Below, one piece after another: positions 1-9,855 of a DNA stretch of 64,000 nt (positions are counted from its first letter, which is position 1; each line of letters begins with the position of its first letter). The notes below the pieces were generated by a model that saw nothing but the letters and a program-made list of their open reading frames with translations, was not told the origin of the DNA and did no database searches. Both the position numbers and the translations under genes were made by a program. This DNA is from Diplodia intermedia (lineage: Eukaryota; Ascomycota; Dothideomycetes; Botryosphaeriales; Botryosphaeriaceae): contig JAKEKT010000003.1 in NCBI GenBank assembly GCA_021495925.1, positions 1-64,000 of the forward strand. The letters are read 5' to 3'.

Positions 1-192
1 TTGACTCTCAAGTTCGGATACGACGAGGCTTGCGAGCGTGGTCTGTGACGGACTGTTCAGCCAGAGGGGGGGGAAAGCACTGAGTATATCTACAAGAATG
101 AGAAGAGAGAAAGCCCTGGCGCTGGCGCCATAGAGCCCCTTGGCTGGGAATACTAAGAATAAGAGCATACCAAAGCCTAAGAGTTGCCCCAG

Positions 193-1229
193 TCATCTGT
201 GCAAGTCCTTCGACCTTTTGCGATCCAAACGGCGGTTGACAGCGCCCAGCACAACTTTCAGGATGCCTTCAGCCGTCAACTCCGCATCATCATGGCCTGT
301 GAATGGCACAGTGTCAACGATATCCCTAAGATCGTCCTCGCCGGACAGCTCGGCCAGTTCGTCATCCAGCTGCTTCAAATGCTCCTTCGCGCCAGGCTCG
401 CGGCCAACCTGAAAGAACTGGATGCCCACCTGCCAGGCGGGAGCGTCACACTTGTCCAGTTTCTTCGCGGCGTTGATGATGACACTCTCAACATCGTCGC
501 TGGGTTCGCCATCGGTGATGACGATGATGTTCAGCGGCTTCGTGTTGTCCGGATCAACAGCGACGCGCTGGAGGTAGGGTTTGAGGATCTGATTGAGGCG
601 CTGGCCGGTGGGAGTGCCACCCTGGGGGCGCACGGTGGTGAAGATCTCAGTGACGGTGGATGGCAGGGTGACGTTGTGGTGGTAAGGGTTATCCGGGTGG
701 TTAAGGAAGAAAATGTCGATTCCGTCGGAATCGTGCGCCGTGCAAATGGGTGTGATGGTCTCCAGCGCCTTGCCTGTCTCGCGCCACGACCGGCCCGCCA
801 TGCTGCCCGAGTCATCGATTAGGAAGACCGTGTCGAACGAGCTGAGGAAGGCGTAGCGGTCGTCGGCCGGAGCCGCCGCAGATACGGCTGCGCTGGGAAT
901 CACAGGGGCGGTGGCGGTAGTGGTGTTGCCGCCTTGCGGCGTTGCCGAGTAAGCGGGTGGCGGCTCCGTAGCCGGGGTTGTGGGGGCGTTCATTCCCGGA
1001 CGGTCTAGGATTACGGTCAGCTGTCGTATTCGGTGGAGAGAGGATTTGCCCTAAGATACACACCTGGTCGCCTGGTCGGCGCTGCAGTCTGGGAGTAGGG
1101 GTTGTCGTTTCTTTGGCTGTCCGGCACGGCGGACTTGAAGCTCCTCACCCGCGAAGGCGATGAGTCCTTTGCGCTTCTTCGCGAGAGCCTATGTTTTAAG
1201 CTGCCAAGAATGGATTCTCTACGCTCCAT
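193..1229 (-). CDS. von Willebrand factor A domain protein
   Basis: Two exons (1229-1064 and 1004-193) joined over a 59 nt intron give a 325-residue protein. The intron has donor GTGTGT and acceptor CTAG, and it is needed because the reading frame after 1064 runs to a stop. The N-terminal 100 residues are Ser/Arg-rich, then Pro/Ala/Thr-rich with a PPPAY motif. A vWA domain follows. Its MIDAS metal site shows as DDSGS at about residues 119-123, and a TDGEPSDD segment lies further on. vWA domains of this kind bind partner proteins through a divalent cation, and many fungal members of unknown role have this short Ser/Pro-rich head. The ATG at 1229 was chosen because the sequence after it is basic and Ser-rich. 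An in-frame ATG lies further upstream at 1508. The specific partner and pathway are unknown. Confidence 0.8.
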
Positions 1230-2052
1230 AGTAGACGATCGGCGCACGGGACGTGGTGTTTGCGAGCAGTTGGCGTGGAGAAAGTTTAGAGCGGCAGGGC
1301 TGGTCATACTGCGGAGCTTTAAATAAGCGGAAGGCACACGGGGGCAAACGGATGGCGGCAGGTGCGTATGATTTGATATTGTGGGTGAATGAGAGAATGC
1401 GCAGCAGTTACAAACCCGCTGGTTCCGTGATCGGGTAGCGTGAACCAAGCAAACATACCACCGCAGGTCTTTATACCCATCACCTGGCCTGGTGTTGTTG
1501 AACGACAAAGTCCGCCTCAGATACGCCTGGGGTGGCTGTCCTTACGGGATGCGGCACTTCAGAATCGCCGCATGCAGGTCCAATACATCAGCACAGGCTC
1601 CCGTCGAGCGCGCAGTCGATTGTGGGTGGGTCGTTCCTTTGCGTGGTGGTTGCAAAGCGGTCGTGCAGCCTTTCACTGCCCCGCCCTGCCTTTGGGCTTG
1701 GGGGCTGTGCGCACCACCGTCCTCGTTCGAGGCGCCTAAGGCAGACTTGTAAGACAAGAACCACTGACTGCGCCCCAACGCTTTCAGCAACTCATTCCTT
1801 TCGAACTTCGCCCCGTCCTTCCAAAATGCTCATCTAAGCAAGTGCATCTTGATGTCTTGCGCGTTCGGAAGAATGTGCCGACGGCGTGTTGGCTCAGCCC
1901 TATGGCGAGCCCATGTAAGGTAAGAGTCTATTCCCCTAAGCCATCATGACACCCTTCTAAGACGCCGTTGAGAGAGATAAGGAAAAGAAAAAAATGGCGA
2001 ATCTGCCTGCAGCTGCTTCGCAAGACAGCAAAAGCGACTCACCGCCGCCTCT
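1230..2052. other. Intergenic region between two minus-strand genes
   Basis: This 823 bp holds the promoter of the vWA gene and the 3' flank of the BTB gene. Short open frames on both strands show no family resemblance and overlap one another. I see no RNA gene or repeat. Confidence 0.5.
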
Positions 2053-3553
2053 TTACGTACTCCTCCGATCCACCGCCCACGTCCCAAACGGCCTTACAGC
2101 CAGATTATCAGCCCCAGACCAGTCACGCTCCGCAGCCATGAACATGTCCCGGATCGCGGCATGGTGTCGCAGGCATTTCTCCTTCGTGTGCGGCTCTCTA
2201 GGGCCAGGCCGCGGACCAGCAGAGCGGATGCTCCACAGCACCGGTCGCTTGGCCTGTGACCAGGCATATTCCGTTCTACGCTCCCGCCAGCACTCGCCAC
2301 AAATTCCGCAGTCATACTGAGTGGCGTTGCTACCAAGGCAGCCTTGTATGAAGTCTAGAAGCGGGATGATCTTGGTCCGCAGGCCGCAGTGAGAGTGGTT
2401 GTTATCGATCTGGTACGAGGGACATTGGCGAAAAGATTCCATCAACCGGGAAATGTCACCCCCGTAATCGTCTGTCGTGTCGGAACCACATATGGCCGAG
2501 TCAAGACGCAACGTACCAATGCGAGTGAAGAAGCGAATCATCTCTCCAAGCTGATAGACATCGCATTGGGCCGACGAGTCATAACCAAGCCTGCACTGTC
2601 GTTGACCTGAAGTATACAGCTTGACGAAATGGGCCTGGAGTGAATTCAGGGTGGCCAAAATGCACTGGCGACGGTAAACGAGCTCATCTGTAATGCGTAA
2701 GCAAATTGAACATGTGGAAAAGAAAGGAGTATGGTCCAGAGCCTTGGAAACAGCCGTGAGCCTTCCATGAGCGCGCCGCGGATTGACCCTTGTCGAGAGA
2801 TTTCGTACCTTCAATACCGGCCGGGACATCCCACCATAGCGCGCCCCCAGACTCCTCGATGGCATCATTGTTCCACCGCTCGGAGCCGCCCAGTATCAAC
2901 CGTTTGCTGTACAGCTTGACCCACGGTGGGTGGTTCAAAAGCGTACCAATCAAGAGCTTTTGCCGCACGCGCTCCTCTGGTAAGCTTGCGGCAGGCTTTC
3001 CTTTTGTCTTGGCGTCCATCATCTGCAAGTATTTCCTCCGATGTACAAACTGCGAAAATGTGGCAAGGGCGTCGAAACGGTCGGCGACAATTGTGAGGTT
3101 GGCCATGTTCGTGACAGGCGGGGCATCTTTTCCGTTCCCGAGCGACTGATCGTGGAGAGCGCGAAGGAAGTCGGCGGTGATCAGCTTGATGGTGCTGACC
3201 TTGGAGATTCTTCCGATGTCCACGATGGCCACTTCGGGGAGTTCGTCAACAGGCACGTCTGCCATGGTCGAGTAATGCTTGCGAAGACGCTCATGTTGAA
3301 TGGCAACGCTGGCAGCCTCGCTGAAGCTACCACTGAGAAGCTTCTCAAAATATGAAGAGGCTGCACGGAGGCGACCAGACTCAACGCGGTACAAGAATCC
3401 TTCTTGGTCGTCGTCCTCCTTTACCCGCAGAAGCAAGTCACCGCAGTCTGAAACCACCATGGGTCCTGCCTCGGATTGTGCATCCTCGTTGTTGCTCACA
3501 ACCGGGGGAGCGGGCGAGGCAGCCGGCGTGCCAAAGAGAGACTCGCGGGTCAT
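2053..3553 (-). CDS. BTB/POZ domain protein
   Basis: Two exons (3553-2809 and 2687-2053) joined over a 121 nt intron (donor GTACGA, acceptor TTACAG) give 459 residues. Residues about 30-85 look like a fungal BTB/POZ domain, with the typical run DLLLRV followed by ASSYFEKLL. These domains dimerise and often link substrates to cullin-3 ubiquitin ligases, but many fungal stand-alone BTB proteins have no known job. The C-terminal 150 residues contain a Cys-rich patch (YDCGICGECW) that might bind metal. The start is the first ATG of the open frame. It lies upstream of FTR1 in transcription terms but is separated from it by 543 bp, so there is no reason to link their functions. Confidence 0.8.
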
Positions 3554-4096
3554 GACGAAGGGCGTGGATGAGCTGGGGGCACTGGCAGAGTAAGTTCGGA
3601 GAGCGTTGGTCTAGACAATTAGGCGACTCAGGGATACGGCCAGTTCATCGTGGAAAGCCCAGCGAAACTCCAGCGAAAGGCAGAATGGTGTAAAAAGTCC
3701 AGGAACTCAGCGAGAAACGGTTCACGTCACCGCCGGACGGGGGGCGCTGTGACTGGTTGTCACGGTGAAACCCCGGCCCGTATTGTAAGGCTGATAAGGC
3801 ACACTTCTCCGTCTGCCCCGCATCACCCTACCTACCTCTGCTCACAGCCTCAACACCACGTGCCCCGGTGCTTATGCAGAGCCACAGTTTTGGTCTCGCA
3901 ACCGGAAGATCGGTTGTCAGAGAAGGTAAGGCACACCACGCCGATGCATGGCTTAGCACGTGCTTGCATGTCGTGAACGTGTACATCAAACAGCTGGGTT
4001 GTTGCTCTTTCACGACGGAGCAGCCACCAAGGCTCATAAAGACGTTAACATTACCCACAAATCCAATCCCGACCCAGAACACAGAAAATCGAGGAG
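3554..4096. other. Intergenic region, BTB promoter and FTR1 3' flank
   Basis: The 543 bp between the FTR1 stop and the BTB start should hold the FTR1 polyadenylation region and the BTB promoter. I recognise no gene, repeat or RNA in it. Confidence 0.5.
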
Positions 4097-5479
4097 TTAG
4101 TGTTGGCGGAGATCAGCAGTGAGCACCGACAGTCGAGAGTGCGACGAGATTCTATACGACTCGCGCGTTTCATGCTCGTGGAGTTCTCGCACATTCGTCG
4201 ACGCCGGCACTCCGTTTCCACCAGCCACCGTCTTGCCGAATATGGCGTCGTCTCGGGCGCCGGGCTCGCTTTCGCGCTCCCACTGCGAACTTGCCTTCTT
4301 GTTCAAGAATGGCACATGGCCGCCCTGCTCTACATGGCGCATGATGATGAACGTCACCATCACGAAGAGCCAGTAGAGGTTGTACGAAATGACGGATCCG
4401 TACGTGGCCGAGTTCTGCCAGCCCAGGATGCTGTTGAAGATACCCCAGCCGCCGCCCCCATTGATCTCCGGGTTGCAGCAGTTCACATGCCACACGCTCT
4501 GCCGGATGTCGTATGAGCCAGGGCCCGATCCAGTCTCAGCTGCGTCTCCGCCGGTAAGCTGGCTCCACTGAAAGAAGTCAACACGAGGCGTCCGAATCCA
4601 GTCGGGGGAGAGCTTGCTTACGCGGTGCATCTCGAGACTCCACACGGCCTTGGAAAACAGGCCGGCCGCGACCAAATACAGGAAGCAGGTAGAGATGATT
4701 AGGAAAATTTGCAGCGATGCGAAGTCGCCTCCTCTGTGTGGCCGTGTGAGCACGCTTACGCGGACGTGGAGGCGGCGGACTCACTTGTAGATGAGGTAGC
4801 CGATTACGATGCCTGCAGCCAAGCCAGCGAAGACGGCCAGTGGGAAGCTCTCGGCCGGCATGCCGAGACTAACGCCGCCGATGAACACGACCGCCTCGAG
4901 TCCTTCGCGCAGAACGGTGACGAATGGGAGCAGGAACATGGCGTACTTCTCGGCCCAGAGCTTCACGCGGCCCTTGTTCACAGTCCTGATGCTCTCCTTG
5001 GCCGCGAGGGCTTTCGCAAGCTTCAAGCGCCACTTGTCCTGCAGTTTGGAGACTCGGAGGAAGGCTGCGCCCAGGACAGTGATGATGACGGCGGCAATCA
5101 GGCTGAAGATGCCTTCCCACAGATCTTCGGTCTTGGAGAAATAGTCGCGGCCGACGCCGTAGAAAGCGCCAATGAAACCGCCGCCAATGATGAGGCAGAT
5201 GAACAGGCCGGCAGCAACTCCCCCCCACACCTGTGTCCTGGTCAGTTCGGGCCCAATGGCAAGCGACGACGATGCGACTCACCTGCTTGACCAAACGCTT
5301 GTAGGTGAGTGGGTCGTGCTCATGGCCCAGCGTCTGTTTGAGGAACGACAGCAGGACGGAGACGATGATGCTCGTCTCGAGGCATTCGCGCATGCAAATG
5401 AAGAAGACTGCGGGAGGTCAGCGCACACAGCCTCGTCTCCGGCGGCAGACTAACCGGGCACGGCGAAGACATTGACCAT
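4097..5479 (-). CDS. FTR1: Plasma membrane high-affinity iron permease
   Basis: Four exons (5479-5455, 5407-5283, 5230-4785, 4733-4097) with introns of 47, 52 and 51 nt give 410 residues, the usual length for Ftr1. The start MVNVF is the classic family N-terminus and is encoded by a 25 nt first exon that is easily missed. Both REXLE iron-coordination motifs are present: RECLE at residues 15-19 and REGLE at 158-162. Several hydrophobic helices follow, and the cytosolic tail is charged. Ftr1 carries Fe(III) across the plasma membrane in a complex with the ferroxidase Fet3, whose gene starts 890 bp away on the other strand. A GATA-site pair lies 34-54 bp upstream of the ATG, fitting iron-dependent repression. 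Identification is secure. Confidence 0.96.
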
Positions 5480-5512
5480 GGTGGCTACACGGCGAGGTCG
5501 AGAGAAGTGCGG

Positions 5513-5533
5513 ATCAGATAGCGATTATCTGAG
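5513..5533. promoter_or_regulatory. Opposed pair of GATA iron-regulator sites
   Basis: ATCAGATAG on the plus strand (5513-5521) and CTCAGATAA on the minus strand (5533-5525) face each other with three bases between them. The first matches eight of nine positions of ATCWGATAA, the site described for SreA/Sre1/Urbs1-type iron GATA repressors, and the second also matches eight of nine. The pair lies 34 bp upstream of the FTR1 ATG. Binding is inferred from the sequence only. Confidence 0.6.
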
Positions 5534-6321
5534 CGGGATGGAAAGATGAGGCGGCCCTTAAAGCGTTCCACGCGGTTGAGACAACATGCCGCAAGGGTCG
5601 GGCCAGTTGCGGCGGCCTGTGCATTAGTGGCTGCGTCTGGCAGCTACACCTCCGCCCGGGCCCCCTCCCCCAACCTTGAGCTTGGTCTTTGCTTGCTTCA
5701 CCGCACGCCCGCGATCAGCAGACCCGCAGTATCGATGCAGTCCCAGTCCCATTCCTGCACGATTGGCAGCCGCGCAATTTGGCTTCGTCCACGTCGACCA
5801 GCATGCTGGCGCCAGACCAGGACCAGCCGCGCACACGAAGCTTTGCGGACGCCGGATGCCGGAGCCGTATCACACCAGGGCTTGGCCTCGCCACCAGCCA
5901 CCGTCTGCGTTTGTTTTGCCCCGGCTGGAATCGACATTCTTCAGGCCGAGGGCGCTCTTTAGGCCCCGCTAACCCACCACACCGCCGCCCGCGTCCGCCT
6001 GGCCCGCATCAATGCTCCCTATCTCATAGGCCGATTGCGCACTGCGGCATTAGTTCATCAAGCTTCGCCCGTCCTTCTGGGCAGCTTGGCTTGCCCGGAC
6101 CCTGCCTGGATCGTCTGGCACCACCTCAGCCGCGGCATCGCCCGCCGTCGTGCAATCCAGAATCAGATGCGCCGCCGCTATCAAATCTAATCGATCAATC
6201 ACCGCCCGTCCCAGCCATCTCTCTACCCTCGATCCCCCACCACGCTCCTCCCTACCCAGCCGGTGCTTGCATCAGGGCGTTCATAGCGCGTCTGCCCCGC
6301 TCCCGCCATCGCATCTCACTG

Positions 6322-6328
6322 TATATGA
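6322..6328 (+). promoter_or_regulatory. TATA-like box of FET3
   Basis: TATATGA lies 41-47 bp before the FET3 ATG in an otherwise C-rich stretch. The position would leave a very short leader, so it is a plausible but unproven TATA element. Confidence 0.35.
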
Positions 6329-6368
6329 GGGGTAACCGCGAGCAACGCTTCCGCCCCATCCCGCAGCC

Positions 6369-8743
6369 ATGGCCCGCTCTTTGTTCCTCCTGCTTGCCGC
6401 CGCCCTGTGCGCCAACGCTGCCACAGTCACCCATGATTTCAACGTGACCTGGGTTACCGCCAATCCCGATGGAGCCTATCGTCGCTCCACCATTGGCATC
6501 AACGGCCAGTGGCCCCCGCCCGCCATCGACGTTACCAAGGGCGACCGTGTCATCGTCAACGTCAACAACCAGCTCGAGACCGAAAGCACCAGCTTGCATT
6601 TTCATGGCATCTACATGAACGGCTCCAACCACATGGACGGCCCGACCGGTGTCACTCAGTGCGAAATCCCTCCCGGCAGCTCCTTCACTTACAATTTTAC
6701 CGTATGACTCTGCCTTCAGCTAGTCGGAAGGCCTAACTGACCGCCCTTGTAGGTTGACCAGCCCGGGACATACTGGTAGGTACTTGTCAACCCCCAGTGG
6801 CTACGGCACTGACCCGGCTCAGGTATCACTCTCACAATCGTGGGCAGTATCCTGACGGGCTTCGCGGTCCCTTTATTGTCAGAGACCCCGATAGCCCCTT
6901 CAAGGACGACTACGACGAGGAGGTCGTTTTGACCTTCTCCGACTGGTACCATGACCGCATGCCGACTCTTTTGAAAAGCTTCATTAGTGTCACCAATCCG
7001 ACCGGAGCCGAGCCTGTGCCCAATGCAGCGTTGATGAATGATACCCAGGACCTCATCTTCCACATGATTCCCGGAAGGCGGTACATGTTCCGCCTGCTCA
7101 ACATTGGGGCTTTTGCCGCCCAGTACGTGTGGTTCGAGGGTCACACAATGAGTGTCGTCGAAGTCGATGGCATTTACACCGAGCCTGCAGAGGCTGAGAG
7201 ACTCTACATCACTGCCGCCCAGCGCTACAGCGTAATCATCTCTGCTAAGAATGAGACTAATTCTAATTATGCCTTCGTTGGAAGCATGGACGAGGTACGA
7301 GCTGCGACGCTGTTGACGTATACCATCACTAACTGGATGTAGGACCTTTTTGATACTGTTCCCTCGACACTCGACAACAATGTGACGGGATGGCTCGTCT
7401 ACGATGACAGGAATGCTAACCTTCCGCCTCTGCAGATTGGTGACTACGATGCTTTTGATGACTTCTCACTCGTGCCGCAAGATGGTTTGGCATTGTACGA
7501 TCATGTGGACCATTCCATTACGCTGGATATGAAGATGGACAACCTTGAAGATGGCGCAAACTAGTAAGTGCACCTGGACCTTCAAAGGAAAGAGTACTCA
7601 CAAACTCAGCGCCTTCTTCAATGATGTGACGTACGTGGAGCCGAAGGTCCCAACTCTCTACACTGTTTTGTCCACTGGGGACAACGCGACAGATCCTGTC
7701 ATCTACGGTAGTAATACAAACGCCTTCATCTTGGACAAGGATGAGGTCGTCGAGATTGTTCTCAACAACAATGACCCCGGCAAGCACCCCTTCCATCTAC
7801 ACGGTCATGCATTCCAAGCTGTCGTTCGATCCCAAGAAGAAGCCGGCTCCTACGTTGGAAACGAGACATTCCCTTCGAAACCTATGCGTCGCGATACCAT
7901 TCTCGTCCGTCCCAACGGCAACATTGTACTGAGGTTCAAAGCCGACAATCCTGGTGTTTGGCTTTTCCACTGTCACATCGAATGGTAAGTCGCCCTCACT
8001 CATGCACGCTGCGTTTACTGACCGGCTCTCCTTCCGAACACAGGCACGTCGCTTCAGGTCTCATCGCCACGATGATCTCAGCCCCACTCGACCTGCAATC
8101 CTCACTCGGCAACAACATTCCCGCTGACCACTGGCGTGTATGTTCCGCCGCCGGCACACCCACCGCGGGCAACGCCGCCGGCAACACCGTTGACTATCTC
8201 GATCTGTCAGGAGAGAACAAAAGCCCTGGCCCGATCCGCTCTGGCTTCACCGCGAGAGGAATCGTCGCGTTGGTCTTCAGCTGCATCTCGGCTGTTCTGG
8301 GAATGGCCGCCATCGCCTGGTACGGCATGGCGCCACTGATGTCGCCGAGTGAGAGACGCCAGCAGCAACAGCAACAGCAACAGGAACAGGAACAGCGACA
8401 GCAGCAGCAGGGCCGTTCAGTGCAGGTAGGCATCATGCCACCGGCGGTTGCCGCGAAGCGTCAGCGAAGACAGTTGAGTCGGTCGGATCTGGAGGCAGAG
8501 ATGCTTGGAGAGAACGACAAGGTGACGATGGTGGAGCAGCGGCGAACTAGCCGCGGCTCGTCAAACATGCTGGATCCTACGAGGAGGGCCAGTCCAGGGA
8601 TGGGGCAGATGTTAGACTCGCGGACGGGTAGCCGTGCCGGGTCGGGGCATGTGCTCCATTCGAGGTCGGGCAGTCGGGGGTCATCGACCATGCTGGAGAT
8701 TTCAAGGAGGAATAGCCGTGGGAGTGAGATGATGCTGTCTTGA
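6369..8743 (+). CDS. FET3: Multicopper ferroxidase, iron transport
   Basis: Six exons (6369-6701, 6753-6775, 6823-7294, 7343-7563, 7610-7984, 8044-8743) give 707 residues. The second exon is only 23 nt. A signal peptide covers about residues 1-18. Copper ligands are visible in all four motifs: LHFHG (His77, His79), WYHSH (His121, His123), HPFHLHG (His409, His412, His414) and HCHIEWH (470-476), with Leu481 in the axial place. A transmembrane helix lies at about 547-569. The domain outside the cell oxidises Fe(II) with O2 and passes Fe(III) to Ftr1. The inner tail is longer than I expect: a Gln-rich run is followed by five 12-14 residue repeats at 641-707 that contain RRTS, RRAS and RRNS. The split promoter with FTR1 supports ferroxidase over laccase. 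Confidence 0.94.
8360..8410 (+). repeat. Gln-codon repeat in FET3
   Basis: Seventeen codons, mostly CAG and CAA with GAA and CGA interruptions, encode a Gln-rich stretch just inside the membrane helix of FET3. Such runs vary in length between strains. Confidence 0.85.
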
Positions 8744-9855
8744 GGCCAGGGTGTAGTGGGAGTGAAGTAAAACTTCTCATTCAGCGCTTGTGCAGGAAGA
8801 TGGAGGGGTGTCGGTGGGACGACAGACTGTAAGAGTCATTGCGGTAATTATTGTATCATTGCATATTGTCACGAGTAACTCTTAAAATACTAGTTAACGC
8901 ATGGGTCTAGCGTTCATGTAATAAGGATTTTGGAGAAAGGCTCCATAAAGTAGAGGATCATTGAAACGCTTGACGGAGACACTCGTCGCACACAACGCCT
9001 TACTGAGTTGATCCTTCATCGGACCCGCAGTAAAAGTCAATGCTTCTGCCACTACTCAGGCCACGACGGCCGACCCATCTCTGCTGCTCGAACAATGCGA
9101 GAATTGACTTTTCGGCAGAGGACCTGGACCAGGAGTTTTCGTCACATTGACTCTTGCTCAGCGGCTGAGCAAGACGGAGACAAGTTGCATTAGAATGCCC
9201 TCGAACCCATGCTCAGACCGCGAAAGGAAACGGCCCAGCGACACGGTTCATCCGGCGCATGCACGTAAGGCTCACTCCCGGCCCGATGCAGGACGCATGG
9301 GCGGCAACGACATCACAGCAGGTGACAAAAGATTTGAGCCTTCTGAGCCCCACCGAGGACGCGACACTCTTCTTATGCAGGCTTGAATCCAATGCCCGGA
9401 CGCAGGTGTGAGTTTTGAAAGTATACAATTTGCGTCCAGATATTGGATCCAGCTGCTTAGGTAAGTGTAAGGCAGGTGCGGGTAGGCTCATTCATTCTAG
9501 AACCCGCTGTGGCATGACGCAGCAACGCCCAGACACGCCACGATCCTTGTCGGCGGCGGGGTTTTATTTTTCTTCTTCTCACGCCCCCAGATGGCCTGCA
9601 GGATGATGAGGAGCCCGTCACTCGGAACGGTGGCATCGTAGAATGATACGATCGGCCCTTACTACGGCCAGAAAGAGAAAACTTCTTGCCAAATCAGTGC
9701 GATATCGCAGGGGACCGGGAAAGCCCGTTTAGCCACAAACACCACCGTTTTGAATTGGAAACATTCCAGCTCCATCACATTTCAAGCCCTTGTCTCCCTC
9801 CCAAGCCCTACCTGCGGTCTCTCTCCTCTCATCACATTGTCATCACGGGGAAGCA
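8744..9855. other. Intergenic region between FET3 and the MFS gene
   Basis: 1112 bp between two plus-strand genes. It holds the FET3 3' flank (AT-rich around 8840-8890), a decayed MITE-like element at 9314-9511, and the promoter of the MFS gene, which has CT-rich runs just before the ATG. I see no further gene. Confidence 0.6.
9314..9511 (+). mobile_element. Decayed copy C of a palindromic MITE-like element
   Basis: Similar in the same orientation to the elements at 57027 and 63360. The left end CACAGCAGGTGACAAAAG matches CACGGTGGGTGACAAAAG. The middle shares TTGAATnCAA and TTTGCGTCCnGAT. The right part shares GTGTAAGGCAG and TGCGGGT and ends ACCCGCTGTG. The terminal inverted repeat is degraded and about 16 bp of the right arm seems deleted relative to the 57 kb copy. 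It codes for nothing. No clear target duplication is visible. Confidence 0.65.

Larger units (their letters stand above)
5480..6368. promoter_or_regulatory. Shared promoter between FTR1 and FET3
   Basis: The region separates two divergent genes of the same pathway, so common control is expected. I count four HGATAR-type GATA-factor sites: 5516-5521 (+), 5525-5530 (-), 6019-6024 (-) and 6178-6183 (-). A CCAAT box on the minus strand lies at 5762-5766, the element bound by the CBC complex that recruits HapX in aspergilli. An open frame that crosses most of the region (5689-6447) is Pro-rich and overlaps the FET3 start in another frame, so I treat it as chance. Confidence 0.7.

Noticed and set aside
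5689..6447. 252-codon frame across the FTR1-FET3 promoter
   Set aside because: Pro/Ser-rich low-complexity frame that runs into FET3 in another frame. It has no start context or family support.
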